The notes below the pieces were generated by a model, which was not told the DNA's origin, searched no databases, and saw nothing but the letters and a program-made list of their open reading frames with translations. A program made the translations under genes and the position numbers. Below are positions 46,184 to 57,358 of a stretch of 64,000 nucleotides of DNA, in pieces (positions within the stretch are counted from its first letter, which is position 1; every line of letters starts with the position of its first letter). The DNA comes from Hydrangea macrophylla (lineage: Eukaryota > Streptophyta > Magnoliopsida > Cornales > Hydrangeaceae): the NCBI GenBank assembly GCA_033977485.1, contig CM066994.1, positions 28,240,681 through 28,304,680 on the forward strand, read 5' to 3'.

Positions 46184-47226
46184 TGTTGGAAATATTTCAT
46201 TGATATGATAGAATAAACAGAAACAGATTCTGGATTACAATTTGGAAAACTAGAAATTGAACAAAAACAGAATTACAATATGTAGACAAAGCAATAATAG
46301 GAAAACTACCACAAAAATAAGAACAACCAAACCGAGGCCTTTGATTTTATTCACAGTTTCCTTAAAACAGATTCGCCGCCTCACCGGATTGTGCTTGAGG
46401 GAATCGTCGGCGTCTGTCTCCCAGGATACAGCGGCTTCTAACAGCAGTACTAGCACAACGTACAACTGCTCCGACGAACTAAACTATATTCTGTGACTCT
46501 CTCTCTGAAACTGGAAGGATGAAGATGAACTCTTTGAAGAACAGTATACAAAAACTGTATTTGATGTGTGTATATTTCTGAAGGAGATTCATTCATGCAT
46601 ATAAGATAGAGTGGAATAAATCTGTGGATTAATTCACAGCAGTTCAAGAACTTCAAAGGTTGTAACTACAACCTCTTGGAGTTCTGTAACTCTTAAACTT
46701 TTCATTTTCTGTCATATGTTAAGTATGACAGAAATTCCAAAGGTCTTTTGCAACTTTGAAAAGTTCTGGGGTCCAAAAAGAAATATTATGTGCGGGCCGC
46801 ACCCGCACCCGCGACCCCGACCCGGCCGGTCGGACGGCGGCGGCGCGCGCGTGCGGAGTAAACCCAAAGGGCCTTAGGTCCTCCCCCTTCCACAAAAGTG
46901 GGTACCCCTTGGGGCCCAAACCCAAAACTTGAAGTAGCCTTATAAATACACAATAGACTACTTCTAGTTTTCCTATGTGGGACAAGGCTAGTTGTGAACC
47001 TTTTCCATTTCAACAACTCCTTGTAAGGGGCAACCTTTGATCATTAATTTCTCATTCACCCATCAATAGTTTTGGACATGTGAATATCCTAACTTCATCT
47101 CCTCATGGAGGAGAACACTAATCCACAAGGACCCCACTTAAAATCTAAGTGGGTCCCACTTAAACTCTAAGTGGGTCCCACTTTTATTAGCCCTTAAACA
47201 TGGCCAAAACATATTTTTATCCAACA
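46184..47226 (-). repeat. Copia 5' LTR (right)
   Basis: 1043 bp. Against the left LTR it has a shortened GC-rich tract (46792-46857) and a duplicated 24-bp segment containing AAGTGGGTCCCACTTAAA near 47148. Single-base differences are few, which indicates a young insertion. Confidence 0.9.
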
Positions 47227-47269
47227 TGAACTTCACAAATTGGTATCTTTCGATCTCTTTCTTCAATAT

Positions 47270-47560
47270 GATTTACTCTCACAAAGGATATATGGCGGAG
47301 TTTATGGTGTACGCATATATATACTTATGGGTGGGTATGGAAAGGTAGCTTACTCCTCACTCATAGGACTAATAGTGATTATCCAATTAGTTTGGATTTA
47401 CTCTCACAAAGGATATATGGCGGATTCTCTCAAAAAAAAAAAAAAAAAGGATATATGGCGGAGTTTATGGTGTACGCATATATATACTTATGGGTGGGTA
47501 TGGAAAGGTAGCTTACTCCTCACTCATAGGACTAATAGTGATTATCCAATTAGTTTGTTA
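47270..47560. repeat. Tandem duplication of NAC-D promoter segment
   Basis: ATTTACTCTCACAAAGGATATATGG through ATCCAATTAGTTT occurs at 47270-47394 and again at 47395-47560. The second copy carries an extra GGATTCTCTC-A16 insert. Each contains the TATATATA element and the TACTCCTCACTCATAGG segment. NAC-C has this sequence once (about 23550-23690). Confidence 0.75.
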
Positions 47561-47828
47561 CGTATAAAATTTGTTTAAAAATATTTTAAAAGCAAAAAAA
47601 AATATGTGATTGGTAGAGAACAATTAATGACATCTCTATCTAAATCTAAACTCCCCCAAAAAATTGGAAAGTGGCAACTTCAGATTGGTGGAGAACAATC
47701 TGAACATAGCATTAAGTCGTTTTTCACTTAAAAAGAATTATATTTTTTTTAAATAAAAAAAAAAAAGGTCCCAAGCCCCGTTCAAATAACAGTCTAACTA
47801 CTTATTTTTTCCATTAATTTTGCACTTA

Positions 47829-48743
47829 CGGCCCGTTTGTTTCACGGATTATTTTAAGTGGATTCTGATTACTATGAATCATAATACCAGTAATCACTTT
47901 ACCAGGAATCTGAATCACTGCAAAATGTTTGGTTCACCAATTAGAATTCTAGCTGGATTTAGAATCCAGTGTTTGGTTGGGTCAAGGAAATTGAAATGGA
48001 AATATTGTTAAATCCCTAAGCTACCCTTGAAGGCTAAAAGAATGTATGAGTTAAAATTAAATTGTCAACCCTCTAAAAATGGAGGGTGATTGAAAAAAAA
48101 ATAATGGTATAAATCTAAAAATCAATGACACATAAAAAATGAGATAAATAGAGTAATTAAGACATAAACATGAGTCTAAACTATTACATGTAGTTAAAAT
48201 ATATTTGAATAATAACAAAAGATATATTATATTTTTAATCTTAAAACATGTATAGGTCTAACGTACAAATCACAATATGCCAAATATGTAGTTATTGTAA
48301 TATCATATTGACTTTTCAATCATTAACAAATAGCAACCCAAATTTGAATTCAGTCATTAAACTAACCTTCAAATATAATGTTTCAAGCATAAGAAATCAT
48401 CATAAACAATCTCATCTACCAATCTCTCAATTTTAGAAAATAATAATAATTACAATCATAAACTTATTCTGATCACATTATTTGTTTGTTTAATAGTCTA
48501 ATAAAGGCTAGTTTAGGTATTATGAAAATAGTAAATCAAAATCCCAGTAATCCTTAGGAATACCACCTCTAAGCTAGGATTTAGAATCCACCCTATTTTC
48601 CACCTTTGAGTGGATTCTAAATCCTGTGGGACCCACAATTCTTTAAATATTCCATGAACCAAACAAAAATATATTTTAAGATTACTAGTAATCTTCGGGT
48701 AGAATCAAAATCCACCCTAAGAATCCATGAACCAAAGGGGCCG
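47829..48743. mobile_element. PIF/Harbinger-like non-autonomous element, 915 bp
   Basis: The ends CGGCCCGTTTGTTTCACGGATT and the inverted AATCCATGAACCAAAGGGGCCG match well. The target duplication is TTA (47826-47828 and 48744-48746). The paralogous site at about 23975 is empty. The subterminal parts carry many GGATTCTAAATCC-type words. No transposase is encoded. Confidence 0.8.
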
Positions 48744-48863
48744 TTACAGTGCTTTGGGTCTCCAAAATTTTTTCTCAATTTTAGAATTCAATTTTAAGTC
48801 TAAACTTTATACTCTTATGTCTATTCCCCCACCAAAAAAAAAAAGGAATAAACTTATACAAAA

Positions 48864-49158
48864 TGGGGTTAAATACATTTTACACCCTTGTAGTTTGGCA
48901 CATGTGCCAGTTTGGTCTTTGTAATTTAGAATGTGTCACTTTTTGATCCATGTAGTTTCATATGTGTGTCAATAAGTCCAAAAAGCCTTTTAGTGACGAA
49001 CAATTTTGTCATTGAAAGTAAAAAGTTTGTCACAAAAAGTGTTTGAAGGACTATAATGACACACTTATGAAATTACAGGGACTAAAATGATACTTTCTAA
49101 GCTACATGGACCAAATTGAAACAAATGACAAACTAAGAGAGTGTAAAATGTAATAAGC
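48864..49158. mobile_element. GGGTAAATT-type palindromic MITE
   Basis: Paralogue of 24131-24417, with ends GGGGTTAAATACATTTTACACC and GTGTAAAATGTAATAAGCC. Confidence 0.65.
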
Positions 49159-49364
49159 CAAATGTAGTTAAATAACCTTACATATAGCCCATAAGCCCAA
49201 AGCACTGTTGTTTACTGAATCTTGTTAAATTAAGAAGCAACAAGAGAAAATTTCATCCATATATGCAAGGACTAGTAATTCCCCTCCTATAGATTTTGCT
49301 AGCAAAATTTTATAGTTTATTTGGTAATTTTAGTTTAAGTTCTAGGAAAAATAGTTATAGGCAC

Positions 49365-49536
49365 GAGTAATGCTACAGACCTAACACATTGCACAACAGG
49401 GCTTTAAATGCTTGTACCCTGTGTTGTGTAAGTGGTGCATAGAAAAGTGTGAAAAATTCAAACAGCACAGGGTACAAAGCATTTAAAGCCCTGTTGGCTT
49501 TGGGTTGTGCAATGTGTTGTATCTGTAGCATTACTC
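49365..49536. mobile_element. Mutator-type MITE, 172 bp, nearly one hairpin
   Basis: The ends GAGTAATGCTACAGA and TCTGTAGCATTACTC are perfectly inverted, and pairing continues through AACACATTGCACAAC and GGGCTTTAAATGC. The 9-bp flanks TATAGGCAC (49356-49364) and TATAGGCGC (49537-49545) match at 8 of 9. The block-1 site near 24617 is empty, so insertion followed the duplication. Confidence 0.85.
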
Positions 49537-50602
49537 TATAGGCGCATGTAAAAAAGTGTGTGAATATGCATAGGAGGGGCCATTTTAGAAGCTCACTTTT
49601 GATCCTTAAAAACTCAAGGAATATTTTAGCTGGATTCTGAATTTATGATAACCAAGAATCATTCTATGGATAATTAATCTGTCAAGAATCTGAATGGAAT
49701 ACATATTAGATATAAAATCCATTGTTTGGTTTTGGAAAGACCAATCAATTGGGGCCGGCCCCGAGTATTTGGAGGCCCGAGACGAACTACTAAAAGAGAG
49801 GTCGCTTTACAGGGGTACGGGGGCAGGCTCCCCGATTATTGGTAATTTTTTAGGGTATACTTATACATAATTTGAAGTTTTTTTGGGCCTACTTATAGTA
49901 TGAGTCTATTTGTGAAACTAATTAAAATATTGTACGGTGTCTTTCAAAATTCTAGGGGGACCTATTTCTAAAACTCAAAAAATTCTAACACTAAAAGTGT
50001 AAGTTTCAAAATTCTAGGGGCCATTGCTCTTGAGTTTTATACACATGTACATCAATATATATGTAGTTGATGACACTAAATAAACATAAGTTACGGGTGA
50101 CCTAAATATAAAATACTAAAAAATCTCATGATAAAATATAATTATGAAAATTTCATGAGCACCCTCAAAATTTAATGAACTTTGGAGGCTGAAAGATCGG
50201 TTGCCCCTTCTAACACATCTCCTCGCTCCCCCTAAACTATCCTTGGAAACTAAAACAAATTATGAGCTAGATTCAAATTAACATCTCCAAAATTGGAAGT
50301 GGTTAAGAAAATAATAGAATGCTAAGGTCAGTGAATGATGAACACGCACATTTTCTATTCATCATGTCAAGTTAAAGAATTAGCAACATCAATCAATTTG
50401 TCCAAAAAAAAAAAAAAAAAAATTCAATTTCCAGTTTCAAGTCATGAAAACAAATTTAGAATTTTTTTTTTATTATTTTATTATTTTTTATGGCACTTCT
50501 TGAAATACATGTCACAAAAATACAAGGGCCAAATTGACACAAGAGGAAAAGTTCGAGGATATGAAATGTAACTAAGCCCTTCAAAAAAAATAAATTAAAT
50601 AA
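49537..50602. other. Intergenic flank, no gene
   Basis: Collinear with 24620-25678 but without the long G run. An A18-like run lies at about 50404-50421. Confidence 0.6.
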
Positions 50603-50988
50603 GGATAAATTACACTTTACACTCCTGTAGTTTGGGTGTGATGTCACTTCGGTCCATGTAGCTTTAATTTTGTCACTTTGGTCCTTACGGTTTAAATTTA
50701 GGTTCAATGTAGTCCATTCATGAAAATTTCCTTCAAATCCTGACAAAATTAGGTCATATGATGCGCACGTGAGGTATCATTAGGCGTATAATGATAAATT
50801 TACTTAGAGAAATTACATTTTACAAACCTAAATTGAACCTAAATCAGTAAAAAATTGTGAGAAAATTTGATGAATTGACTATGTTAAACCTAAACTGAAT
50901 CTGCAAGGTCCAAAGTGACATAATTGGAATTACAGGGACCAAAGTGAAATCACACCCAAACTACAAGGGTGTAAAATGTAATTTACCC
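50603..50988. mobile_element. GGGTAAATT-type palindromic MITE
   Basis: Paralogue of 25679-26063. Ends GGATAAATTACACTTTACAC and GTGTAAAATGTAATTTACCC. Confidence 0.75.
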
Positions 50989-51135
50989 TTTAAATAATAT
51001 CAAGCCCCAACTTTTAGACCAAATTCTCTCTCTCTCTGCTTGCTATTTTGAAGTAGCTAGGGATATCTTAGTAATTCCCATATGCTTGAAACTAAGGATT
51101 GTTTGGGAATCATGATTGGAGCATCAATCGCTGGA

Positions 51136-51400
51136 TATACAAGAGGGCACTAAGTGCCATCCCTTTTACCCAACACACTAGTAAGATATGGTTTCCAAAA
51201 TTTGGTTCTCAAATCTTTTATAGTGTAGCATATGCAAAAGATCTCAAGAGCCGTTAGGCAGACCTATCACATAGACATTCATTTTTGTCACATCTGAGAT
51301 GTAGTTGCGCAAAAGGAAGTTGTCTAGAGGCACATCTCCATTGGAATGATGTGTTCTTGTCCCACAATAGAAGTATGGGACTCCGTAGGATTTGATGTGC
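51136..51400. other. Unassigned flank of the chromovirus
   Basis: Single-copy in this window. No domain was recognised on either strand. Confidence 0.4.
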
Positions 51401-51699
51401 TATCACGCCCCGGAGTATCAGAAATTAGCAGGAAATAAAATTTTCCTTTCTGGATCCGTAAGCCATGACTAGTTACACTAACTGATTGTCCACCAACACA
51501 TTAGATAAATAAAAGAGTAACTTATTGGAAGTGCAAACTGAATATATATTAAAAGATTTCTAGTTATTACATCAGAGTTCGTAGTTATCCAAAGATTAAA
51601 GAACAAAAGGGATTAAGGCGTTGGACGCCGTTTACAACTTAGCATGAAAGGACAAAAGTCTATAAAGAACAACTAAGTCTTCTTTCTTGAACCGCGCCT

Positions 51700-51845
51700 C
51701 TAACTAGCGTAGCCATAACCTTCAGCATAGTAGGCTTCCCCTTCGAAGGCTCCTTTCTGATAGTCCTTGGGAGAATCATATCCTGTATAGTCTAGACATG
51801 GGAATGTCCAGGGCGTAGTATGCCGTTAGCTTTAATAAAAGCTAA
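51700..51845 (-). promoter_or_regulatory. Conserved hairpin and terminal frame, chromovirus 3' LTR
   Basis: The hairpin TTAGCTTT-TATT-AAAGCTAA (51826-51845) precedes CCCTGGACATTCC, then a frame reading CLDYTGYDSPKDYQKG and EGEAYYAEGYGYAS-stop (stop at 51700-51702). The 5' LTR has the same with minor changes (hairpin 60354-60373, stop 60228-60230). Confidence 0.55.
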
Positions 51846-52065
51846 GTGAGCGTTCTAACGGAACACTCCTAATATAAAAATATGTATCCGAAAGTACAAA
51901 ACGGCTGGTTACGATGATTGAATGAATTATAATTAGACCGTGCGTGAAACTATGCATCATCGATATATTCGACTTCACTCGACTTAACATCCGACTTACT
52001 TAACTTTGTTACATTACCAGTGTAACGCCGTTGGCTTAGAGTGACTCGCCCAGTGGGTCGAGCTA

Positions 52066-52370
52066 TGGTTACTTTACTATCATTGTCTGCCCCTCCGTGG
52101 CCATAGTAGCAATCTCGCTTTACAAGCTAACCATGTACTCTAGGTCCTCGGGACCTTGCCTTATGAAAATCGCCGCCGGTATGCGAAATGGTTACTTTAC
52201 TATCGTTGGTCGTCGCGATCGCAGTAGTAATCTCGCCTTACAGGCTAACCGTGTTTAATCATTTCTCGATGTATTCTTATCAACATGGTTACTTTACTAT
52301 TGTGTTTGCCTCTCCGTGGCCATAGTAGCAATCATTGCCGACATGTGATCATGTAATTCCAATTGATAGT
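52066..52370 (-). repeat. Stem-loop array, chromovirus LTR
   Basis: GGTTACTTTACTAT...ATAGTAGCAATC units occur three times (about 52067, 52189 and 52286), each able to pair TACTAT with ATAGTA. The 5' LTR has lost part of the first unit (about 60590). Confidence 0.65.
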
Positions 52371-53894
52371 ATCAACTCACTACATATCAACTTTCGGACC
52401 TCCGCGGCCGACTTACACGTACTTCCAAATGCATACGAACTTGGTCTCCGCGACCGATCGACTCTATACTCGTACACGTCGACTTGACGTTTCGACACCG
52501 ACTTCTACGTACGTGAGGTGAATCATATGTTATGCACGAGGTACAAGTTAATTAAACAGTTACTATTTATTCTTGAAATATAGTACGAGCCTAAGCTCGT
52601 AGTACCACGCGTTAAAGCATGAGATTAATCGGATTAACAATAATAATGAACATAAATAATAATAATAATTATAATAGTAATAATAATAATAATAACGGAG
52701 ATAATATGTTCGGGGTGCAACATATTAACATGAGGTTAACCGGAAAGTGCTAATAATAATAATAACACTAATATTAATAATAGTAGTGGAATAATATGTT
52801 CGGGACACAACATATTAAAGCCTGAAGTTTAATTAAGTAATAATAATAATAATGATAATGATAACAATAATAATATCATTATTATTAACAAAATATTAAA
52901 ATGGACATTAATATGTTTAGGGTACATATGTTAATCACGAGGTTAATTTAGACCGTAATAATAATAATAAGTAGAAAATAATAATCATAACGATAATAAC
53001 AATAATAATTATAATATAGCAATTATAACACGGACCTGGATTAGGGACACCACATGTTTAAAACATGAGTTGTAACGGCTAACTAACAAGATAATAATAA
53101 CAATAAACAATAGTAGCAATAATAACAATGATAATACGGACCTAGATTAGGGGCACCACATGTTAAGCACAAGCTTTTCTAGAATAAGTAAACTAATAAT
53201 AATAATACTATTATTAACAGAAATATAACATGGACATTAAATCTGATATACCAAGTGAGTTAAGAACTCATCGTAGGTTCGGGGTCGCGGTGTGGCACTG
53301 GGTGGTAAACTTTTTTTTTTCTTCCTTTTCTTTTCTCTCTTGGTTATCTCTCTCTCTCTATTATTTTTCTTAAACCCAAATGGGTCACTATATATAGGGG
53401 TGGGGTTGGGTTACATATTATATATATATAACACACATACAATACTACACACAACATACTACACACACTGCACACACACAGACCCACACTCACAAGACAC
53501 ACATGCACACACAAACACAAGACACTACACACAACCACTCAAGACACATGCACTCCGTACACACCAACACATGTCACACTACACTAACACAACTCACCAC
53601 CCTACCACCCTGCACACTCATCACATAAACACTTGGCACACCACCTCACCACTTCAAGTCGGCACACACCCACACATCAATTGCTAAGGGTTGTTTGGGG
53701 GGTTGGTTTAGGGTATAAGCAAGGTTGGTCAACACAGGTATAATTACAAGTTCAGAAATGATATTAATTACTGTAAAAATATTATAACTATAGTTTGGGA
53801 CTGGAAATTATATAAATAAAATATAATAAAAATACAGGTATTACAATATCCACCTCCTATCAAAGATTTTGTCCCCGAAATCTGAGCTAGCTAG

Positions 53895-54245
53895 TCACTG
53901 AACAAAGTTGACAAACTTTTCGCGCATTTCTGATTCCAACTCCCAAGAAGCTTCGCGTTCGTCATGGTGTCTCCACTGAACTTTCACCAGAGGAATTTCC
54001 TTGGTCCTCAGCTTCTTGACTCCTCGATCAAAAATTCGGACTAGTCCTTCAGTATAATTCACATTGTTGTTTACCTCGATGTCTGTGAAGTCAATCTCAT
54101 GTGACGGATTATGTACAACCTTCCTAAGCATGCTGATATGAAATACATTATGTACTCCTGACATCTTAGGTGGCAGTGCAAGTCGGTAGGCTACTTTTTC
54201 CACACGCTCTAAAATTTTAAACGGTCCAATGTAGCACGGTGACAA
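53895..54245 (-). pseudogene. Chromovirus integrase C-terminus and chromodomain
   Basis: The frame reads CYIGPFKILERVEKVAYRL and VFHISMLRKVV (GPF/Y-type module), then the chromodomain IFDRGVKKLRTKEIPLVKV, QWRHHDEREASWELESEM. Chromodomains steer integration toward marked chromatin. It is separated from the integrase core by stops around 54250-54390. Confidence 0.85.
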
Positions 54246-54391
54246 CTTTCTTCAATTTTGTCCGAATATGACAACGCCTCGTACCGGAGATACCTTGAGA
54301 AGTACGTGATCTCCAACACTAAACTCCAATTCCTTGCAGTGCTTGTCTGCATAGCTCTTCTGCCTGCTCTGTGCTGCCTTCATCTTTTCTT

Positions 54392-54960
54392 TCACACGAT
54401 GTTAATCTTTTCATTCATCTCTCGAACCATTTCCGGTCCTAGAAGTTTATTGTCTCCAACTTCTACCCAGCACAATGGTGATCGGCATGGTCTTCCATGC
54501 AGTGCCTCGAATGGTGCCATCCCGATGCTCGAATGATAGCTATTGTTGTATGCAAACTCTACCAATGGCAGATGTGTCTCCCAAGAACTCTCAAAGTCTA
54601 TGGCACATGCTCGAACCATGTCTTCTATTACTTGGTTGACCCATTCTGTTTGTCCGTCAGTTTGGGGATGAAATGCTGAACTTAACTTCAATGAAGTTCC
54701 CATTACTGCTTGTAAGCTTTCCCAAAATCCTGATGTAAAACTTGAGTCGCGATCTGATACGATCGATACAGGTACTCCGTGTAGTCGTATGACTTGCTGC
54801 AAGTACATTCTACTCATCTTCTCAACCGGGTACTCATGTTGTAGGCGATGAAATGAGATGATTTCGTGAGTCGGTCCACGATCAACCAAATAGCGACATG
54901 ATTCTGTTGCGATCTAGGCATTCCTACAATGAAGTCCATAGTAATGTGTTCCCATTTCCA
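54392..54960 (-). pseudogene. Chromovirus integrase catalytic core
   Basis: The catalytic region is spread over two frames. [20 protein letters not shown] with the first Asp lies at about 54885-54940, and a one-base deletion near 54865 shifts the frame. VSIVSDRDSSFTSGFW holds the second Asp, FHPQTDGQTEWVNQ the Glu, and VEFAYNNSYHSSIGMAPFEA follows. The triad is present but not in one frame. Confidence 0.85.
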
Positions 54961-54978
54961 TCCAGGAACTGGCAGTGG

Positions 54979-55191
54979 TTATAATAACCCTGCTTGCCTT
55001 TGGTGTTCTGCTTTGACTTGTTTGCATGTAAAACATTTGGATACGTGATCTGCTACCTCTCTTTTCATTCCTTCCCACCAGAAGTTTCTTTTCAAGTCCT
55101 TATACATCTTGGTTCCTCCAGGGTAGACCGTCATTCTTGACTTATACGCTTCATTTAGTATGTCCTTCCTTAAGTTGTCCTCGTTAGGCAC
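54979..55191 (-). pseudogene. Chromovirus integrase zinc-binding region, both His lost
   Basis: EAYKSRMTVYPGGTKMYKDL and KCFTCKQVKAEHQRQAGLL correspond to the HHCC domain. In the family the two Tyr positions (EA-Y, V-Y-P) are His. Both changes are CAT/CAC to TAT/TAC, so zinc binding should be lost. The Cys pair is intact. Confidence 0.75.
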
Positions 55192-55340
55192 ACAAAGTCT
55201 ATTGCAGCATCTAAACCCTCAATCTGCCCCAATATTCCATTCTATTGGGTCCTTCGCTGATGCTTTCTCAAACCATTGACGAAGTCCTTCGTCCTTTCCT
55301 TGAGCTTCAAGGATGCGATTTATGAGCGTCGGATGTACTA

Positions 55341-55763
55341 CTAGACATCCGAAAATTCGTCTTTCACTAGATTCAGCGTTCTGAAAGCAAATTCGGCCAG
55401 TGTTTCCAACGTTCTCCACTCTTTGACCATAAGACATGATATGAACAATTTGCGCAATTTTCGGCTTAGTGCGTCGGCAACTACGTTTGCTTTACTAGGC
55501 TGGTATTGCAAAGTGAAATTGTAATCCTTCAACAATTCCATCCAACATTGCTGCCTCATGTTCAGCTCCTTCTGAGAGAACAAGTATCTCAAACTCTTGT
55601 GATCTGAAAATAGATCAAACTTCTCTTCGTAAAGGTAATGTCTCCAAATCTTGAGAGCAAAAACAATTGCAGCTAGTTCGAGGTCATGCGTAGGGTAGTT
55701 TATCTCATGTGGTTTCAGTTGTCGTGATCCATATGCTATCACTCTTCCATCCTGCATGAGCAC
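55341..55763 (-). pseudogene. Chromovirus RNase H
   Basis: [62 protein letters not shown] and [16 protein letters not shown] cover the RNase H domain. The preceding part ([13 protein letters not shown]) lies in a shifted or stopped frame at 55770-55810. Confidence 0.85.
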
Positions 55764-55865
55764 ACATCCAAGTCCTTGGTGTGATGCATCACTATAAATG
55801 GTGAACTACTCACCGCTCTTTGGTATTACAAGCACTGGCGCTGAGGTCAATCTTTCTTTTAGCTC

Positions 55866-56096
55866 TTAAAATGAGCATTCATACTTGTCTTTCCATTCGT
55901 ACTTTACGTCCTTCCTTGTCAGATTGGTCAAAGGAGATGCTATCTTAGAGAATCCTTCAACGAATCTTTGATAGTATCCGGCTAGACCAAGGAAACTCTG
56001 AACTTCGGTTACAGTGTTAGGTCTATTCCAGTTCAAAATATCATCTGTCTTGATTGAATCCACAGCTATCCCATCCTGTGAGAAAGTATGACCCAA
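55866..56096 (-). pseudogene. Chromovirus reverse transcriptase, thumb/connection segment
   Basis: [37 protein letters not shown] and [11 protein letters not shown] are the usual sequence between the RT palm and RNase H. The frame is interrupted at both ends. Confidence 0.8.
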
Positions 56097-56110
56097 GAAT
56101 TTGACTTCTT

Positions 56111-56716
56111 TTAGCTAAAATTCACACTTGCTGAACTTCGCATACAAGTGGTGTCTCGAAGCATCTGTAGTACGATCCTCACATGTTCTTTGTGTTCCTC
56201 CGTGGTCTTTGAATAGATTAGGATGTCGTCTATGAACACAATCACGAATTGATCCAAGTAGGGCCTGAACACTCTGTTCATTAAATCCATGAATACAGCT
56301 GGGGCATTGGTTAGTCCAAACGGCATGACTAGGAATTCATAGTGCCCATATCTCATTCTGAAGGCTGTCTTTGATACGTCATCGGGTCGAACCAATAGTT
56401 GGTGGTATCCGGATCGTAGATCTATCTTGGAGAAGGTCGTCACTCCATACAATTGATCGAATAGGTCATCGATTTTGGGAAGTGGGTATCGATTCTTGAT
56501 TGTGACCTTGTTCAACTCTCTGTAGTCAATACAGAGTCGAAGTGTCCCATCCTTCTTCTTAACAAATATCACCGGCGCTCCCCAAGGCGATGTGCTCCAT
56601 TGAACTAATTCGAGATCTTCAAGTTCCTGGACTTGCTTCTTTAATTCTTGCATTTCTGTCGGGGGCCATCCGATATGGGGTCTTAGATATTGGTAGGGTA
56701 CCGGGTACCAGCTCAA
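56111..56716 (-). pseudogene. Chromovirus reverse transcriptase palm
   Basis: Contains [75 protein letters not shown] and the catalytic [12 protein letters not shown]. Active-site aspartates are intact. The frame fails after [12 protein letters not shown]. Confidence 0.9.
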
Positions 56717-57250
56717 TACAAAAGTCGATGTCTCTCGTGGGTGGTAGCCCTAAGATTTCTTGAAATACGTCCTCAAAGTCTTGAACCACAGGGATTTGTG
56801 TAATCGAAATTTCTAAACTTACACTTCCAAGGGTAGCTAGACATCTTGTGAGGAAGGCGTTGCACAAGGGATAGCATTGGAATTTAAATGATTGGCTTCC
56901 AGGTGTCGAGAAAGTGATAGACTTGCTAATACAGTCTAATTTGGCCTGGTATTTCGTGAGCCAATCAATTCCTAAGATTAAGTCGAATTCCTTCATCGAC
57001 AGAACTATCAGATCAGCGGGGAGGTTCTGATCTTCCAAGTTTAAAGTGCAATCCTTACACACTTTTCCTAATGTAACATGTTCACTCCTAAGGGGGACAT
57101 AATGTTCAGAGCTACATCAAGCGTCTGGGGTACTAAACCCAACCGTTGTACAATCTTAATAGCAATAAAGGAGTTAGAAGCACCAGTATCGAATAAAGCT
57201 TTAACTTGACTGTTAAATAATGTGAGGGTACCTTCTATATTCTGCTGTTC
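56619..57250 (-). pseudogene. Chromovirus aspartic protease and linker
   Basis: The active site VKALFDTGASNSFIA lies at about 57170-57205. FDLILGIDWLTKYQAKLDC is the second conserved segment, and [20 protein letters not shown] leads to the RT. The frame overlaps the start of the RT frame, indicating a small shift near 56700. Confidence 0.85.
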
Positions 57251-57358
57251 TCCTTCATTAATTCGGCTTCCTCCAGGATAATGGCATTAAGGCAGGCTTG
57301 CTTGGGTTGACCCTGAGTAGATGCTCCATAGTATCCGCCTTGAGGCGCTCGACAATCC

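Larger units (their letters stand above)
41051..47226 (-). mobile_element. Ty1/copia retrotransposon, 6176 bp, internally deleted
   Basis: LTRs at 41051-42096 and 46184-47226 are nearly identical, both TGTTGGAAATATTTC...TATCCAACA. The 5-bp target duplication TGAAC is at 41046-41050 and 47227-47231. The empty-site sequence is seen upstream of NAC-C (CTGTTGAACTTCACAAATTGG, about 23500). Coding order on the minus strand is gag, integrase, reverse transcriptase, RNase H, as in copia. A purine-rich tract GTGGGGGAT sits next to the 3' LTR (42097-42105). No tRNA-iMet primer site was found beside the 5' LTR. It is non-autonomous as read, and it inserted between the NAC-D start codon and its promoter. 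Confidence 0.9.
33425..51135. repeat. Segmental duplication, copy 2
   Basis: Direct copy of 8470-26237. The left breakpoint lies inside the 1-kb palindromic element, whose left outer arm is missing here. The right end is the word ATCAATCGC. Differences are later insertions and length changes in microsatellites. Confidence 0.8.
51401..53845 (-). repeat. Chromovirus 3' LTR (left)
   Basis: 2445 bp. Minus-strand features are a CA-rich U3 (53430-53680), a TATA box near 53387-53397, a donor-like site decayed from GTGAGT to ATGAGT (53255-53271), AAT-rich 52640-53230, and a stem-loop array around 52066-52370. The terminal TG is mutated (TATCACGCCCC at 51401). Confidence 0.9.

Noticed and set aside
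53292..53687. Thr/His-rich frames at 53292-53687 and 61755-62159
   Set aside because: Both lie in the CA-rich U3 part of the chromovirus LTRs; simple repeats, not conserved protein.
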